From NCBI RefSeq assembly GCF_022549215.1, contig NZ_JAKZFC010000007.1:62001-126000 (forward strand): a stretch of DNA of 64,000 nt, read 5' to 3'. Shown here one piece after another: positions 54,729-62,887 of this stretch. Each line of letters opens with the position of its first letter. Within the stretch, counting starts at the first letter, position 1. Both the position numbers and the translations under genes were made by a program. The notes beneath the pieces are model-generated. The model was not told the origin of the DNA. It worked only from the letters and a program-made list of their open reading frames with translations, and searched no databases. Origin of the DNA: Solibacillus palustris. Its GTDB lineage: Bacteria; Bacillota; Bacilli; Bacillales_A; Planococcaceae.

Positions 54729-55424
54729 TTATTCATCTTTTATGGCAGAAATAAATCTTTTGGTAATTTCCATAGGTCTCGTAATCGCTGTGCCAACGAC
54801 AGCTGTATGAACGCCTACTTCGAAAACGCGCTTCAGTTGCTCCGGCGTCCAAATTCCCCCTTCAGCAATGACAGGGATCGGGAAATCCTGTACTAATTTT
54901 TCCATTAACGCTAGATTGGGTAATTGCTGCCCCATTGTATATTCCGTATAACCGCTTAATGTTGTACCTAAGCAATCAAACCCTAATTCATAAGCCTCTT
55001 TCGCTTCTTCATAGGTCGAACAATCCGCCATAAAAATTTGCTCTTTATACGTTTCCCTAATTTCAGGGAATACTTCACTGATTGTCTTTCCGTCAGGTCG
55101 AATCCTTTTCGTTGCATCGAGTGCAATAATATCTACACCTTCCACGTAAAGAAGTTCAATTTCTTTATTTGTCGGTGTTATAAATACATCCGACCCTTCA
55201 TACACCTGCTTAATAATGCCAATAATCGGCAGTTCAACAACCTTTTTCATTTCTTTAATATCTTCCACACTATTAGCTCGAATCCCCTTTGCTCCTCCAA
55301 GCATTGCAGCGTAAGCCATTTTACTCATAATAAAAGGGCTATGAAGGGGTTCTTCTGGAAGCGCCTGACATGAAACGATTAATTGTCCATGAATACGACT
55401 AAAAATTCTTTGTTTATTATTCAT
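54729..55424 (-). CDS. nanE: N-acetylmannosamine-6-phosphate 2-epimerase
   Basis: 231 residues, TIM barrel. Diagnostic blocks are LIVSCQALPEEPLHS, GAKGIRANS, IIGIIKQ, DIIALDATKRIRP and VIAEGGIWTPEQ. Converts ManNAc-6-P to GlcNAc-6-P. No sialate lyase (nanA) is present in the window, so ManNAc itself or a ManNAc-yielding compound is the likely input. A gap of 330 nt separates it from the esterase gene upstream. Confidence 0.94.
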   Translation of the reverse strand: MNNKQRIFSRIHGQLIVSCQALPEEPLHSPFIMSKMAYAAMLGGAKGIRANSVEDIKEMKKVVELPIIGIIKQVYEGSDVFITPTNKEIELLYVEGVDIIALDATKRIRPDGKTISEVFPEIRETYKEQIFMADCSTYEEAKEAYELGFDCLGTTLSGYTEYTMGQQLPNLALMEKLVQDFPIPVIAEGGIWTPEQLKRVFEVGVHTAVVGTAITRPMEITKRFISAIKDE

Positions 55425-55475
55425 TTACATACATCTCCACGTAAAAAATATTACATCGTCCGCGTCTCTTAAAGA

Positions 55476-55509
55476 GGCCGGGAGTAAAGCAGGTGCTTTA
55501 CTCCCGGCC
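55476..55509. repeat. Perfect 15-bp inverted repeat before nanE
   Basis: GGCCGGGAGTAAAGC and GCTTTACTCCCGGCC flank a 4-nt centre. GC-rich for this genome. No strong T run follows on either strand, so it is not a classical terminator. It lies in the 55425-55754 gap, which otherwise shows nothing clear. Confidence 0.75.
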
Positions 55510-55754
55510 TTACGTATTTTCGATGAAAATAAAAGACTGTTATTTTATTCAATATATAGAGCTGTCTTAATTTGTTGAGGTTGCCGATTGCCAAATTGAC
55601 CTCCATCTAATGTTCCTCGTAATTATTATGGCTAAACAAACAACTACTGTATTTTGCATAATTTAAATACACATTTTTAACAATTGGAAAATTGAAATTC
55701 CGAAATCAGTGCTGAGGAACACAATTTCCGGTAAAAACAGCTCCAAATAGAAGC

Positions 55755-56462
55755 CTACTTTACAAAAAATCTTAATGTATTTAATAAATCATTTTCCCAA
55801 ACACGCCAGAGATGTTCATCTTGCGTTTCTTTATAGTTCACATTTGCACTGTGTAAAAGAAAGCATTTATACAATTGACGGTTTCTCGTCAAAATATATA
55901 ATTTTTCGTTTGACATGGGGGTAATAAATTCGTCTTCGTAAATACCAACAGTTTGATATACATGCCACCCCGAAAGATTCAGGTTCCCTATTCGCCCTAT
56001 ATCCTCTATTGACACCGCAGGAGATTGTAGCATTAAATGCGTCCATCGATCCGGGTTGTCCAATGCAATATTTAAACTAATATTACCTGCCAACGAATCT
56101 CCTAATAGCCCTCTTTTTAAAATCACTTCAACCTGTAAACTTTTCTCGAAAGTGGGGATAAATTCGTCGTTCATAAAGCGAATATAGTGCGAAAATAGCG
56201 CACCCTTGCTACTAAATGATGCCCATCTTTCAAACGAATCTCCAGGATGAATGCACACAAATACAAGGTGCTGTGCTAGTTCAGGATTGTCACGTACTAA
56301 ATGAAGCATAGCTTGTTCTAAATTGCCCAATTCCAAATAGTCAAATCCGTCCTGAACATATACTATATACGCATTTTTTATATCATTACACATCGTGAGA
56401 ACTGTATAATTTATCGCTTTATTTAAATGCAAACTATTGAACACACTATGACTTTTATTCAT
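55755..56462 (-). CDS. Esterase of the Fes/EstD type (alpha/beta hydrolase)
   Basis: 235 residues. Nucleophile Ser in LLGDSLAGNISLN, His in QDEHLWRVWENDL at the end, and IVYVQDGFDYLELGN as the first core strand. Belongs to the enterochelin esterase-like putative esterase family. No signal peptide. In this cluster it could remove acyl groups from a sugar or cleave an ester link (inference). AAGGAG precedes the ATG. Confidence 0.82.
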   Translation of the reverse strand: MNKSHSVFNSLHLNKAINYTVLTMCNDIKNAYIVYVQDGFDYLELGNLEQAMLHLVRDNPELAQHLVFVCIHPGDSFERWASFSSKGALFSHYIRFMNDEFIPTFEKSLQVEVILKRGLLGDSLAGNISLNIALDNPDRWTHLMLQSPAVSIEDIGRIGNLNLSGWHVYQTVGIYEDEFITPMSNEKLYILTRNRQLYKCFLLHSANVNYKETQDEHLWRVWENDLLNTLRFFVK

Positions 56463-56517
56463 TACATTTAGCTCCTTCTAGCAGCGTGGCAATATACGTA
56501 TTCATTATCTGCGTGCT

Positions 56518-57696
56518 TTATTTTATGAACCTTTCAAATTCGCCCCACCATTGATAATCCTCTAAATAGATCGTGTCAAATAACATAACCCCATTTGTTT
56601 GTTCTTTACATAACTTTACAGCCTTCAAAAATTGCTCGACATTATCTTGATAATCTTTCAAATACAAACTAGCGATAACAGGTATTTGTCCATTAATCAC
56701 TTCTTTGCTCATTTCAATTGCACCTTCAACGCTGTACCAATTGGCTGGTCTTTGATTGTTTTTAGCCTCTTCTATCGTGACTTCTGGGTAATAGCAGCCT
56801 GTCATGATAAAATCAAATTCCTCTGCATACGCTGCTGTGCAGTATGTATCAGAAACCCATTCGAAAGATGGCTGATACGTTTTGCTGCCCCAGTTGACAC
56901 CTTCATTGTAATAAAGTGGGTACCACGAACCAACATATACAGTAAAAATTAAATCTGTGTTTTTTGTTTTCACTACATTCCTTGCTTTTTTAACAAAATT
57001 CTTAATATTATTTGCTCGGAACTCTGCCCATTTAGGGAACAGCTTACCAAAAACAGGTTTTTTATGCTCCACTGTCATAATATCTGTCGGCCAATTTTCT
57101 ATTTTTTGTTCAATGTAAGCTTCAAATTTCTCTTTGCTTAAACGACTAAAATCGCCATAAATATTCGGATAACGGCATCGATCTAATACGACACCATCGA
57201 TTTCGTAATGATTAATAATTTCTTGAATAATAGATAATTCGTATGCTTCCACTTCTGGGTGAATTGGATTGACGAAAATGGTCGGATCATTATGATTTTC
57301 CATAGCTGTCGGCATATTAGAAAATGACTCATCATAGAGCGTAACTCTCCACTCTGGTTTGCTATATACCATTCCTTCTTTATTGATGCCACTGCCTTCT
57401 GAAAACACATCAACATTTGCAATAACCTTCAAACCAGTCCCTTTGGCATGTTCAATCATCTCCTGAAGAAAATCTCGGCCTTCCCATCTCTTATATTGTT
57501 CATCTTTCATTTCGCTTACATGGAAGGCAAATTGACTTGGATATGTTGTAAATCCATATGGAATTTTCGCATCAACTACTAAATGCGTTATTTTACAATT
57601 TTGGGCATGTTCGATTAACTCTTTCATTTTATTAGCATCTAGCAATCTAGTAGCATTTGCTAAAAAATCTACCCATAAAATATTCGATTGTTCCAT
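56518..57696 (-). CDS. GHL10-like putative glycoside hydrolase
   Basis: 392 residues, TIM barrel, no signal peptide. Blocks are VVDAKIPYGF, LKVIANVDVF, NPIHPEVEAYELSIIQEII and YEIDGVVLDRCRYPNIY, the last being the GHL10/DUF4015 acidic strand. C-terminal GVMLFDTIYLEDYQWW is also typical. Probably cleaves a glycosidic bond of an imported sugar in the cytoplasm. It starts 16 nt after the FAD gene stop. Confidence 0.83.
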   Translation of the reverse strand: MEQSNILWVDFLANATRLLDANKMKELIEHAQNCKITHLVVDAKIPYGFTTYPSQFAFHVSEMKDEQYKRWEGRDFLQEMIEHAKGTGLKVIANVDVFSEGSGINKEGMVYSKPEWRVTLYDESFSNMPTAMENHNDPTIFVNPIHPEVEAYELSIIQEIINHYEIDGVVLDRCRYPNIYGDFSRLSKEKFEAYIEQKIENWPTDIMTVEHKKPVFGKLFPKWAEFRANNIKNFVKKARNVVKTKNTDLIFTVYVGSWYPLYYNEGVNWGSKTYQPSFEWVSDTYCTAAYAEEFDFIMTGCYYPEVTIEEAKNNQRPANWYSVEGAIEMSKEVINGQIPVIASLYLKDYQDNVEQFLKAVKLCKEQTNGVMLFDTIYLEDYQWWGEFERFIK

Positions 57697-57712
57697 TTAG
57701 TTCTTCCTTTCC

Positions 57713-59290
57713 TTATAAGTCAATATCCTCTGGCCAATGAAGCTGAACGCCATTAGCAAGAAGTAACGATTGGTACTCTTTCAAATACTTTTCCTCTTGT
57801 CTTACCTGATGAGGCGTAACCTGATTCAACATCGAAAATGCCACTAAATATCCTGCTGATTCACCAATATTCCACTCTGTTGGATGAAGCCTATAGCAGC
57901 CATTTGTAATTTGTGTTGTGCCAATATTTTTACAAGCTGGAATTACATTTTTTACGCGGATAGGCAGTAAGGCGCCTAATGGGATTTCATAAGGATAGTT
58001 TGGTATATAAAAGCTTCGGTTCGTTACCGTCGTATGATGTAGATCTAAATGATAGCTACCAACACCGACACTATCGAAATAGGTGCAAATGCCTTTTTCA
58101 CCCCTTATTTCCTTACTAACTTCTTGCTCTGTTATTGTATGCATGGCTTTAATTCTTCTCGATTCTCGAATATATGGATACTTTGCTAGCCCATCCTCTG
58201 TACCCATAACATCCTTTCGAAGCCTTAAACTAGGAAAACCTTTTCCCCCATCTAATCTTGGCGCCTCTGTTTGAAGCCAGTATAAGAGGGATAAGCTTTG
58301 TTGTTTAGCATTTTTTAAGTTCTTCTCAATTTCCTCATTAGAAACTCCAATAATTGGCCCTAGAAAATAATCATTTTGCGCCCAATTTATTAGTGATATA
58401 TCACCCTCATATAGCGCTCCATCAATATTATTAGTATCCAGTATTCTCCGATATGTAAACAAAGAGGGTATCTGTTGTTCATTGGGGAATAATGTGAATT
58501 CCTTTAATTTTGTCGTATCATCAGCATCTACTGCATACCAGCTAAATAAAGGAAGGTGCGAGAACTTTGGCATATAGTTACGCCAAAAATCATATTGCTC
58601 TGGCTTTTCAATAACAAAATTTCCACCCTCTATATAATCAACAGCAAAAACATAAGTAAAGGACTGCATATCTTTCGGATTTGATTCTTCTAATGCATGA
58701 GGTTCCCCAGTAATTAATCTAGATTCAGCACCTGTTACATATTCAACCCCTGCAATTGGTAAGACATCACCACATTCAGTTGCATCCAAAAAATAGTGCC
58801 CACTCAATTCAATTTTTGCCAACTCATTGACATGTACAACTGTGATGGACTGTACCGTATCTCCGTCCTTTGTTGCCTCTATCGGTTTATAGTTATATAA
58901 AATTTTTATTTTCCCACTATTTACAAAGGGTGCCAGCATATCGGAAATTACATTTAGCGCAACTTTAGGCTCATGTGCCAGCCTACTCACCCAGCCATTG
59001 CCAGGATTCAATAAATCATTTTCTTTTGCTTCTTTAGTAAGTGGATAGTTGTCACGATAATATTGACGCACTCGATTCCTAAATTCTCGGTACGTGCTCG
59101 TGCAGCCAAAGTGCTCAATCCATCGATGTTCATCTGGCGGTACTCCTTGACTTGTAAGTTGTCCACCTAACCAATCTGTTTCCTCCGTCATAATAACCTG
59201 ATAGCCCATTTTGGCAACCGCTAATGCTGCCATACAACCTCCTAGGCCTCCACCTATTACAATAACATCCGAATTTTCTTGTTTCATCAT
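57713..59290 (-). CDS. FAD-dependent oxidoreductase (FAD_oxidored family)
   Basis: 525 residues. Rossmann motif VIVIGGGLGGCMAAL at the N-terminus, DWLGGQLTSQG, YFLDATECGDVLPIAG, and a C-terminal GCYRLHPTEWNIGESAGYL block. Relatives are often annotated xanthan-lyase-like and occur in carbohydrate clusters. Cytoplasmic. May oxidise a sugar hydroxyl to activate the glycoside for cleavage (inference). GGGGGG precedes the ATG. Confidence 0.88.
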   Translation of the reverse strand: MMKQENSDVIVIGGGLGGCMAALAVAKMGYQVIMTEETDWLGGQLTSQGVPPDEHRWIEHFGCTSTYREFRNRVRQYYRDNYPLTKEAKENDLLNPGNGWVSRLAHEPKVALNVISDMLAPFVNSGKIKILYNYKPIEATKDGDTVQSITVVHVNELAKIELSGHYFLDATECGDVLPIAGVEYVTGAESRLITGEPHALEESNPKDMQSFTYVFAVDYIEGGNFVIEKPEQYDFWRNYMPKFSHLPLFSWYAVDADDTTKLKEFTLFPNEQQIPSLFTYRRILDTNNIDGALYEGDISLINWAQNDYFLGPIIGVSNEEIEKNLKNAKQQSLSLLYWLQTEAPRLDGGKGFPSLRLRKDVMGTEDGLAKYPYIRESRRIKAMHTITEQEVSKEIRGEKGICTYFDSVGVGSYHLDLHHTTVTNRSFYIPNYPYEIPLGALLPIRVKNVIPACKNIGTTQITNGCYRLHPTEWNIGESAGYLVAFSMLNQVTPHQVRQEEKYLKEYQSLLLANGVQLHWPEDIDL

Positions 59291-59331
59291 ATAGAAGCCC
59301 CCCTTTAGTCACTAGCTTTCTCATTCCTTGC

Positions 59332-60849
59332 CTATTTGATATGTTCAACAGTCAAGCCAACTTCAAACATCCGGCTCCATGGCATCGTACATTCCTTGAT
59401 GTGTATGCTATTTTCATCATCGATTAGATGCTCTTGTATAAATGAGGTTAGTTGTGATTGCACAATGTTAGCAACGACCCCTTTTTTGCCATCCACACGG
59501 AAGTAATTGTAACCTAGCTCAGGTAATCTGTTATTCGTTACATCATTCCTTACATAGCTACAATATCCCGCATCTTCTACATAGCGTAATGCTAAAAAAT
59601 TGCGATGGGCTTGTGATTCCCCAAAAATATTGTAAAACATCCCCTGCGCTATGCATGTACCTAATGAATTTGAACTTGTATTCCAACCTGCATAGCCAGC
59701 CAATGAGAAAAGAATGTTTTTATATTTCATTAATTTTAATAGCTCTAAGTCTGAACCATTCGCGAAAGCTACATCCGCTACGATACAAGGAATAGTTCGT
59801 TTCTTCACCGTGAATTCAAGCTGCTCAACAAAATCAATAAGATTTCGATTCACTTGATAAGTTGTACTCAGGTCCCCTTGACAGGAAGCCTCTAACATTG
59901 GTTCTACAGGTGCATTTACAAATAAAACAAGATCCGCTTCTTGCATATTTGTCGTCATCAGTCCCCCCGCAGCTAATATTTGATATTTAAGTGTCTCCAA
60001 TAATGGCCTGTCTTCGTATAGTGGCGTAACTGCAGGTCCTTGACTACTCGAAAATACCGGATAAATCAACGGTCTCTTGTCTTTAAAAGCGTTCAACATT
60101 CTGGCAAGTAAAGTGCAACCAACTTCATCCGCGCCTGGATACATATAGACATCTAGTTCTAAATGATGGGCTGCAATAGCTCCTCTTACTGCCTGTTGAT
60201 CCATAGCGGTCCAACCATAGGGAGCCGAATCATCTTGCGGAATAATAAGAAAATCAATGATTCCCTTGCTCACATATTCGAGTACAAGTTGATTGACACC
60301 GACATTAACCTTTCTTCTAGCTAAATAATCCTCAACATGCTCTTTAGGCAATTGACACTTTAATGCTTCACATTCCTTTTTCTCCTCCAATGATGCGAGG
60401 TTAGCAGCTATTAAATGTGAAAGTTCGCCATACCGGAAAATTTCCTTTCCCCAGTACTCATAGTAATCGGGCTCTTCATCATTACTAGAATACTGAGGAC
60501 ATCTCATAATGAGATTAAAAGCATATATTTTTACGTTTGAGTTACCCGCTTTAATTCTTGAAAGTTTGTTTAGTATTTTTTCGCAATCCTCTAACGACAA
60601 TTGATGCAGTCTTGAAGGGATAATTCCGCCAAATAATAATGTATCTATTGAAAGAATAAGACCATCTGCATCCATGGACTCCTTATATAACCAATCCCAT
60701 AGTTGTTCTATGTCCCCTGGTTTCTTTTTTTCCCCCATTAAATTTAAACTAGGGCGTACGAGATTTACTTCCGTTTGGTCGGTTAAAAGGTTTGGAAAAG
60801 AATAATTACATGGTCGCTCATCTAATGGAACATAAACAATTTTTTGCAT
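59332..60849 (-). CDS. DUF4127-family protein
   Basis: 505 residues. Opens with VYVPLDERPCNYSFP, the DUF4127 hallmark; other blocks are LILSIDTLLFGGIIPSRLH, LIIPQDDSAPYGW, and MYPGADEVGCTLLARML. No biochemical function is established for this family as far as I know. The conserved Asp, Glu, Arg and His residues suggest an enzyme. First gene after the repeat element; GAGGGGGG precedes ATG. Confidence 0.87.
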   Translation of the reverse strand: MQKIVYVPLDERPCNYSFPNLLTDQTEVNLVRPSLNLMGEKKKPGDIEQLWDWLYKESMDADGLILSIDTLLFGGIIPSRLHQLSLEDCEKILNKLSRIKAGNSNVKIYAFNLIMRCPQYSSNDEEPDYYEYWGKEIFRYGELSHLIAANLASLEEKKECEALKCQLPKEHVEDYLARRKVNVGVNQLVLEYVSKGIIDFLIIPQDDSAPYGWTAMDQQAVRGAIAAHHLELDVYMYPGADEVGCTLLARMLNAFKDKRPLIYPVFSSSQGPAVTPLYEDRPLLETLKYQILAAGGLMTTNMQEADLVLFVNAPVEPMLEASCQGDLSTTYQVNRNLIDFVEQLEFTVKKRTIPCIVADVAFANGSDLELLKLMKYKNILFSLAGYAGWNTSSNSLGTCIAQGMFYNIFGESQAHRNFLALRYVEDAGYCSYVRNDVTNNRLPELGYNYFRVDGKKGVVANIVQSQLTSFIQEHLIDDENSIHIKECTMPWSRMFEVGLTVEHIK

Positions 60850-60879
60850 GTATACACCCCCTCGTAATCGATGTTTATC

Positions 60880-61070
60880 AATTACGCCCCAGCGTAATTG
60901 CGTCCAGATTTTTTCGAGCTCGCTCGAAAACCTCCCCTAAAAAATCTGTGACATCCGCCGGAGCTTAACTTGATTCAGCCGGGGTTTGAATCCCCACTGA
61001 ATAGAATTACTTTTTCGGCATTCATCCCCCACTTATAGAAGTAGGGGACTTCTGCTGAATCATGTTAAAA
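60880..61070. repeat. Dispersed multi-hairpin repeat, long copy
   Basis: Four stems in tandem: AATTACGC/GCGTAATT (60880-60899), CAGATTTTTT/AAAAAATCTG (60905-60948) with an inner TCGAGC/GCTCGA, TTCAG..GGGG/CCCC..CTGAA (60974-61001), CCCCACTT/AAGTAGGGG (61027-61047). Its parts recur at 30428 and 52831. It fills the gap between the permease genes and DUF4127 and may attenuate or process the operon transcript. Confidence 0.75.
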
Positions 61071-61084
61071 AATTTGCAGACCAT

Positions 61085-61930
61085 CTATCCTTTTATAGCT
61101 CCTGAAATGCCTTCCATAAAGTATTTTTGAGTTAATAAAAATACGATAATAATAGGAAGAACAGAGATAACCGTTCCAGCTGCTATCCATCCAAAGTTAT
61201 AAGAAAACTGTCCATTTAGGAAACTTAAAGCAGAAGCTAATGGGTACTTGTCTGTATTCAATACGATAATTGGCCATAAAAAGCTGTTCCAACTTGCCAT
61301 AAATTCGAATAAGGCAACAACAGCAATCGCTGGTTTTATCATCGGCATCATCAGTTGCCACCAAATACGTAATTCAGAGGCACCATCCATCTTTCCAGAA
61401 TCCCTAATGTCGCTAGGAATCCCCATAAATGCCTGCCTAAATAGAAATACATTAAAAACGGTTACTAAGCCTGGAAGTACCACGCCAGTAAATGTATTGA
61501 TTAAACCAAGCTTATTTATTGTTAAATAATTGACAACTAGACCCGCAGCAGCAGGGATAATCATCGTAGCAATCAACGCCACAAAAATAATATTCTTCCC
61601 TTTAAACTTGAATATAGCTAATGGATATGCGGTTAAACTACATAATAAAATACTGAATACCACACCAAAAAATGTGATAATGACTGTATTCCATATGTAT
61701 TTAAGGAAATCCATATACTGCCAAACATCTACATAATTTTTAAAATCAATAAATGTCGGAAATATAGCAGGTGGAAAAGCAAATACATTTTTCCCAGGCA
61801 TTAGCGAAACACTTAGTAACCAAAGGAATGGCCCCATCATTAAAAGAGCAAATAGCATTAACGGTATATAAATAAGGACTTTATTTTGAATGGTTTTTAG
61901 TAGTTTTCTATTTTTCATCGCTTTATCCAT
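61085..61930 (-). CDS. Carbohydrate ABC transporter permease, MalG type
   Basis: 281 residues with six membrane helices. The EAA loop is in SGKMDGASELRIWWQLMMPMIKPA, and the N-terminus has MGPFLWLLSVSLMPGKN. Pairs with the MalF-type permease, which overlaps by 1 nt (TAATG). The cognate ATPase is not in the window; many such importers share a general MsmX-type ATPase. Confidence 0.92.
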   Translation of the reverse strand: MDKAMKNRKLLKTIQNKVLIYIPLMLFALLMMGPFLWLLSVSLMPGKNVFAFPPAIFPTFIDFKNYVDVWQYMDFLKYIWNTVIITFFGVVFSILLCSLTAYPLAIFKFKGKNIIFVALIATMIIPAAAGLVVNYLTINKLGLINTFTGVVLPGLVTVFNVFLFRQAFMGIPSDIRDSGKMDGASELRIWWQLMMPMIKPAIAVVALFEFMASWNSFLWPIIVLNTDKYPLASALSFLNGQFSYNFGWIAAGTVISVLPIIIVFLLTQKYFMEGISGAIKG

Positions 61931-62829
61931 TAATATGGATTTACACCACCCTTCTTATTAAATAGGAAGATGAAAATACTAAAGAACATAATAATAAAAC
62001 TAATAATTAACCCTAATGCTGATGAATATCCAAATTCAAATACTTCGAATCCTTGTTCGTAAATATAGAGGCTACTCGTTAACGTTGCATTCCCAGGACC
62101 TCCAGATGTCAGGACAAATACTTCATCAAACACACGTATCGCTGACATGAGGGAAATCAATGTGCAGAAAAACACATATGGTTTTAATAAAGGAATGGTG
62201 ATTTTTCTAATGACTTGGAAGTTGCTTGCCCCATCTATCTTCGCTGCCTCAATGCAGTCTGTCGGAACTGCCTGTAAGCCTGCAAGATAAATCATCATAT
62301 AATAGCCCAACCCTTTCCACAGGGTAATAAACATTACTGCCCAAAGTGCCGTATCCTTATCAGATAACCAACTGATTTTTTCATTTATAATGCCAATAGA
62401 CAGTAGTATGTAGTTCAAAACCCCATTTGAACTCATTAACCAACCCCAAATAATCGAAACCGCAACCATCGATGTAACGACAGGAATATAAAAGGCAGCT
62501 CGGAAAAATTTAATCCCCGCTATCTTTCGATTGACTAATATCGCCATAAATATCGATATAATTTGAATAAAAGGAACAATAATCATATAAAACAGCGAAT
62601 TTTTAACAGACGCAATAAAATTGACATCAGAAAATGCCCGTTTAAAGTTTTCAAACCCTACAAATTTTGTTTCGCCGATCACCGAATAATTTGTAAAGGC
62701 TAGAGGGACACTATAAATAATCGGCCAAAAGGTAAAAATAGCGAGCAATATGAGTCCTGGAGCCATAAATAACCATGCTGTTTGGACTTCTGAAAATCTA
62801 CTTAATTTTGCAACTCTTTTCTGTTTCAA
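61930..62829 (-). CDS. Carbohydrate ABC transporter permease, MalF type
   Basis: 299 residues with six membrane helices. AWLFMAPGLILLAIFTFWPIIYS is the usual first helix, and the EAA loop is EAAKIDGASNFQVIRKITIPLLKP. Between binding-protein and MalG-type genes. GGAGG precedes the ATG. Confidence 0.93.
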   Translation of the reverse strand: MKQKRVAKLSRFSEVQTAWLFMAPGLILLAIFTFWPIIYSVPLAFTNYSVIGETKFVGFENFKRAFSDVNFIASVKNSLFYMIIVPFIQIISIFMAILVNRKIAGIKFFRAAFYIPVVTSMVAVSIIWGWLMSSNGVLNYILLSIGIINEKISWLSDKDTALWAVMFITLWKGLGYYMMIYLAGLQAVPTDCIEAAKIDGASNFQVIRKITIPLLKPYVFFCTLISLMSAIRVFDEVFVLTSGGPGNATLTSSLYIYEQGFEVFEFGYSSALGLIISFIIMFFSIFIFLFNKKGGVNPY

Positions 62830-62887
62830 AGGACTTCCCTCCTATCGAAAATGGGCAGAAATGCATCTGCCCATTCGTTTTTTGTCT

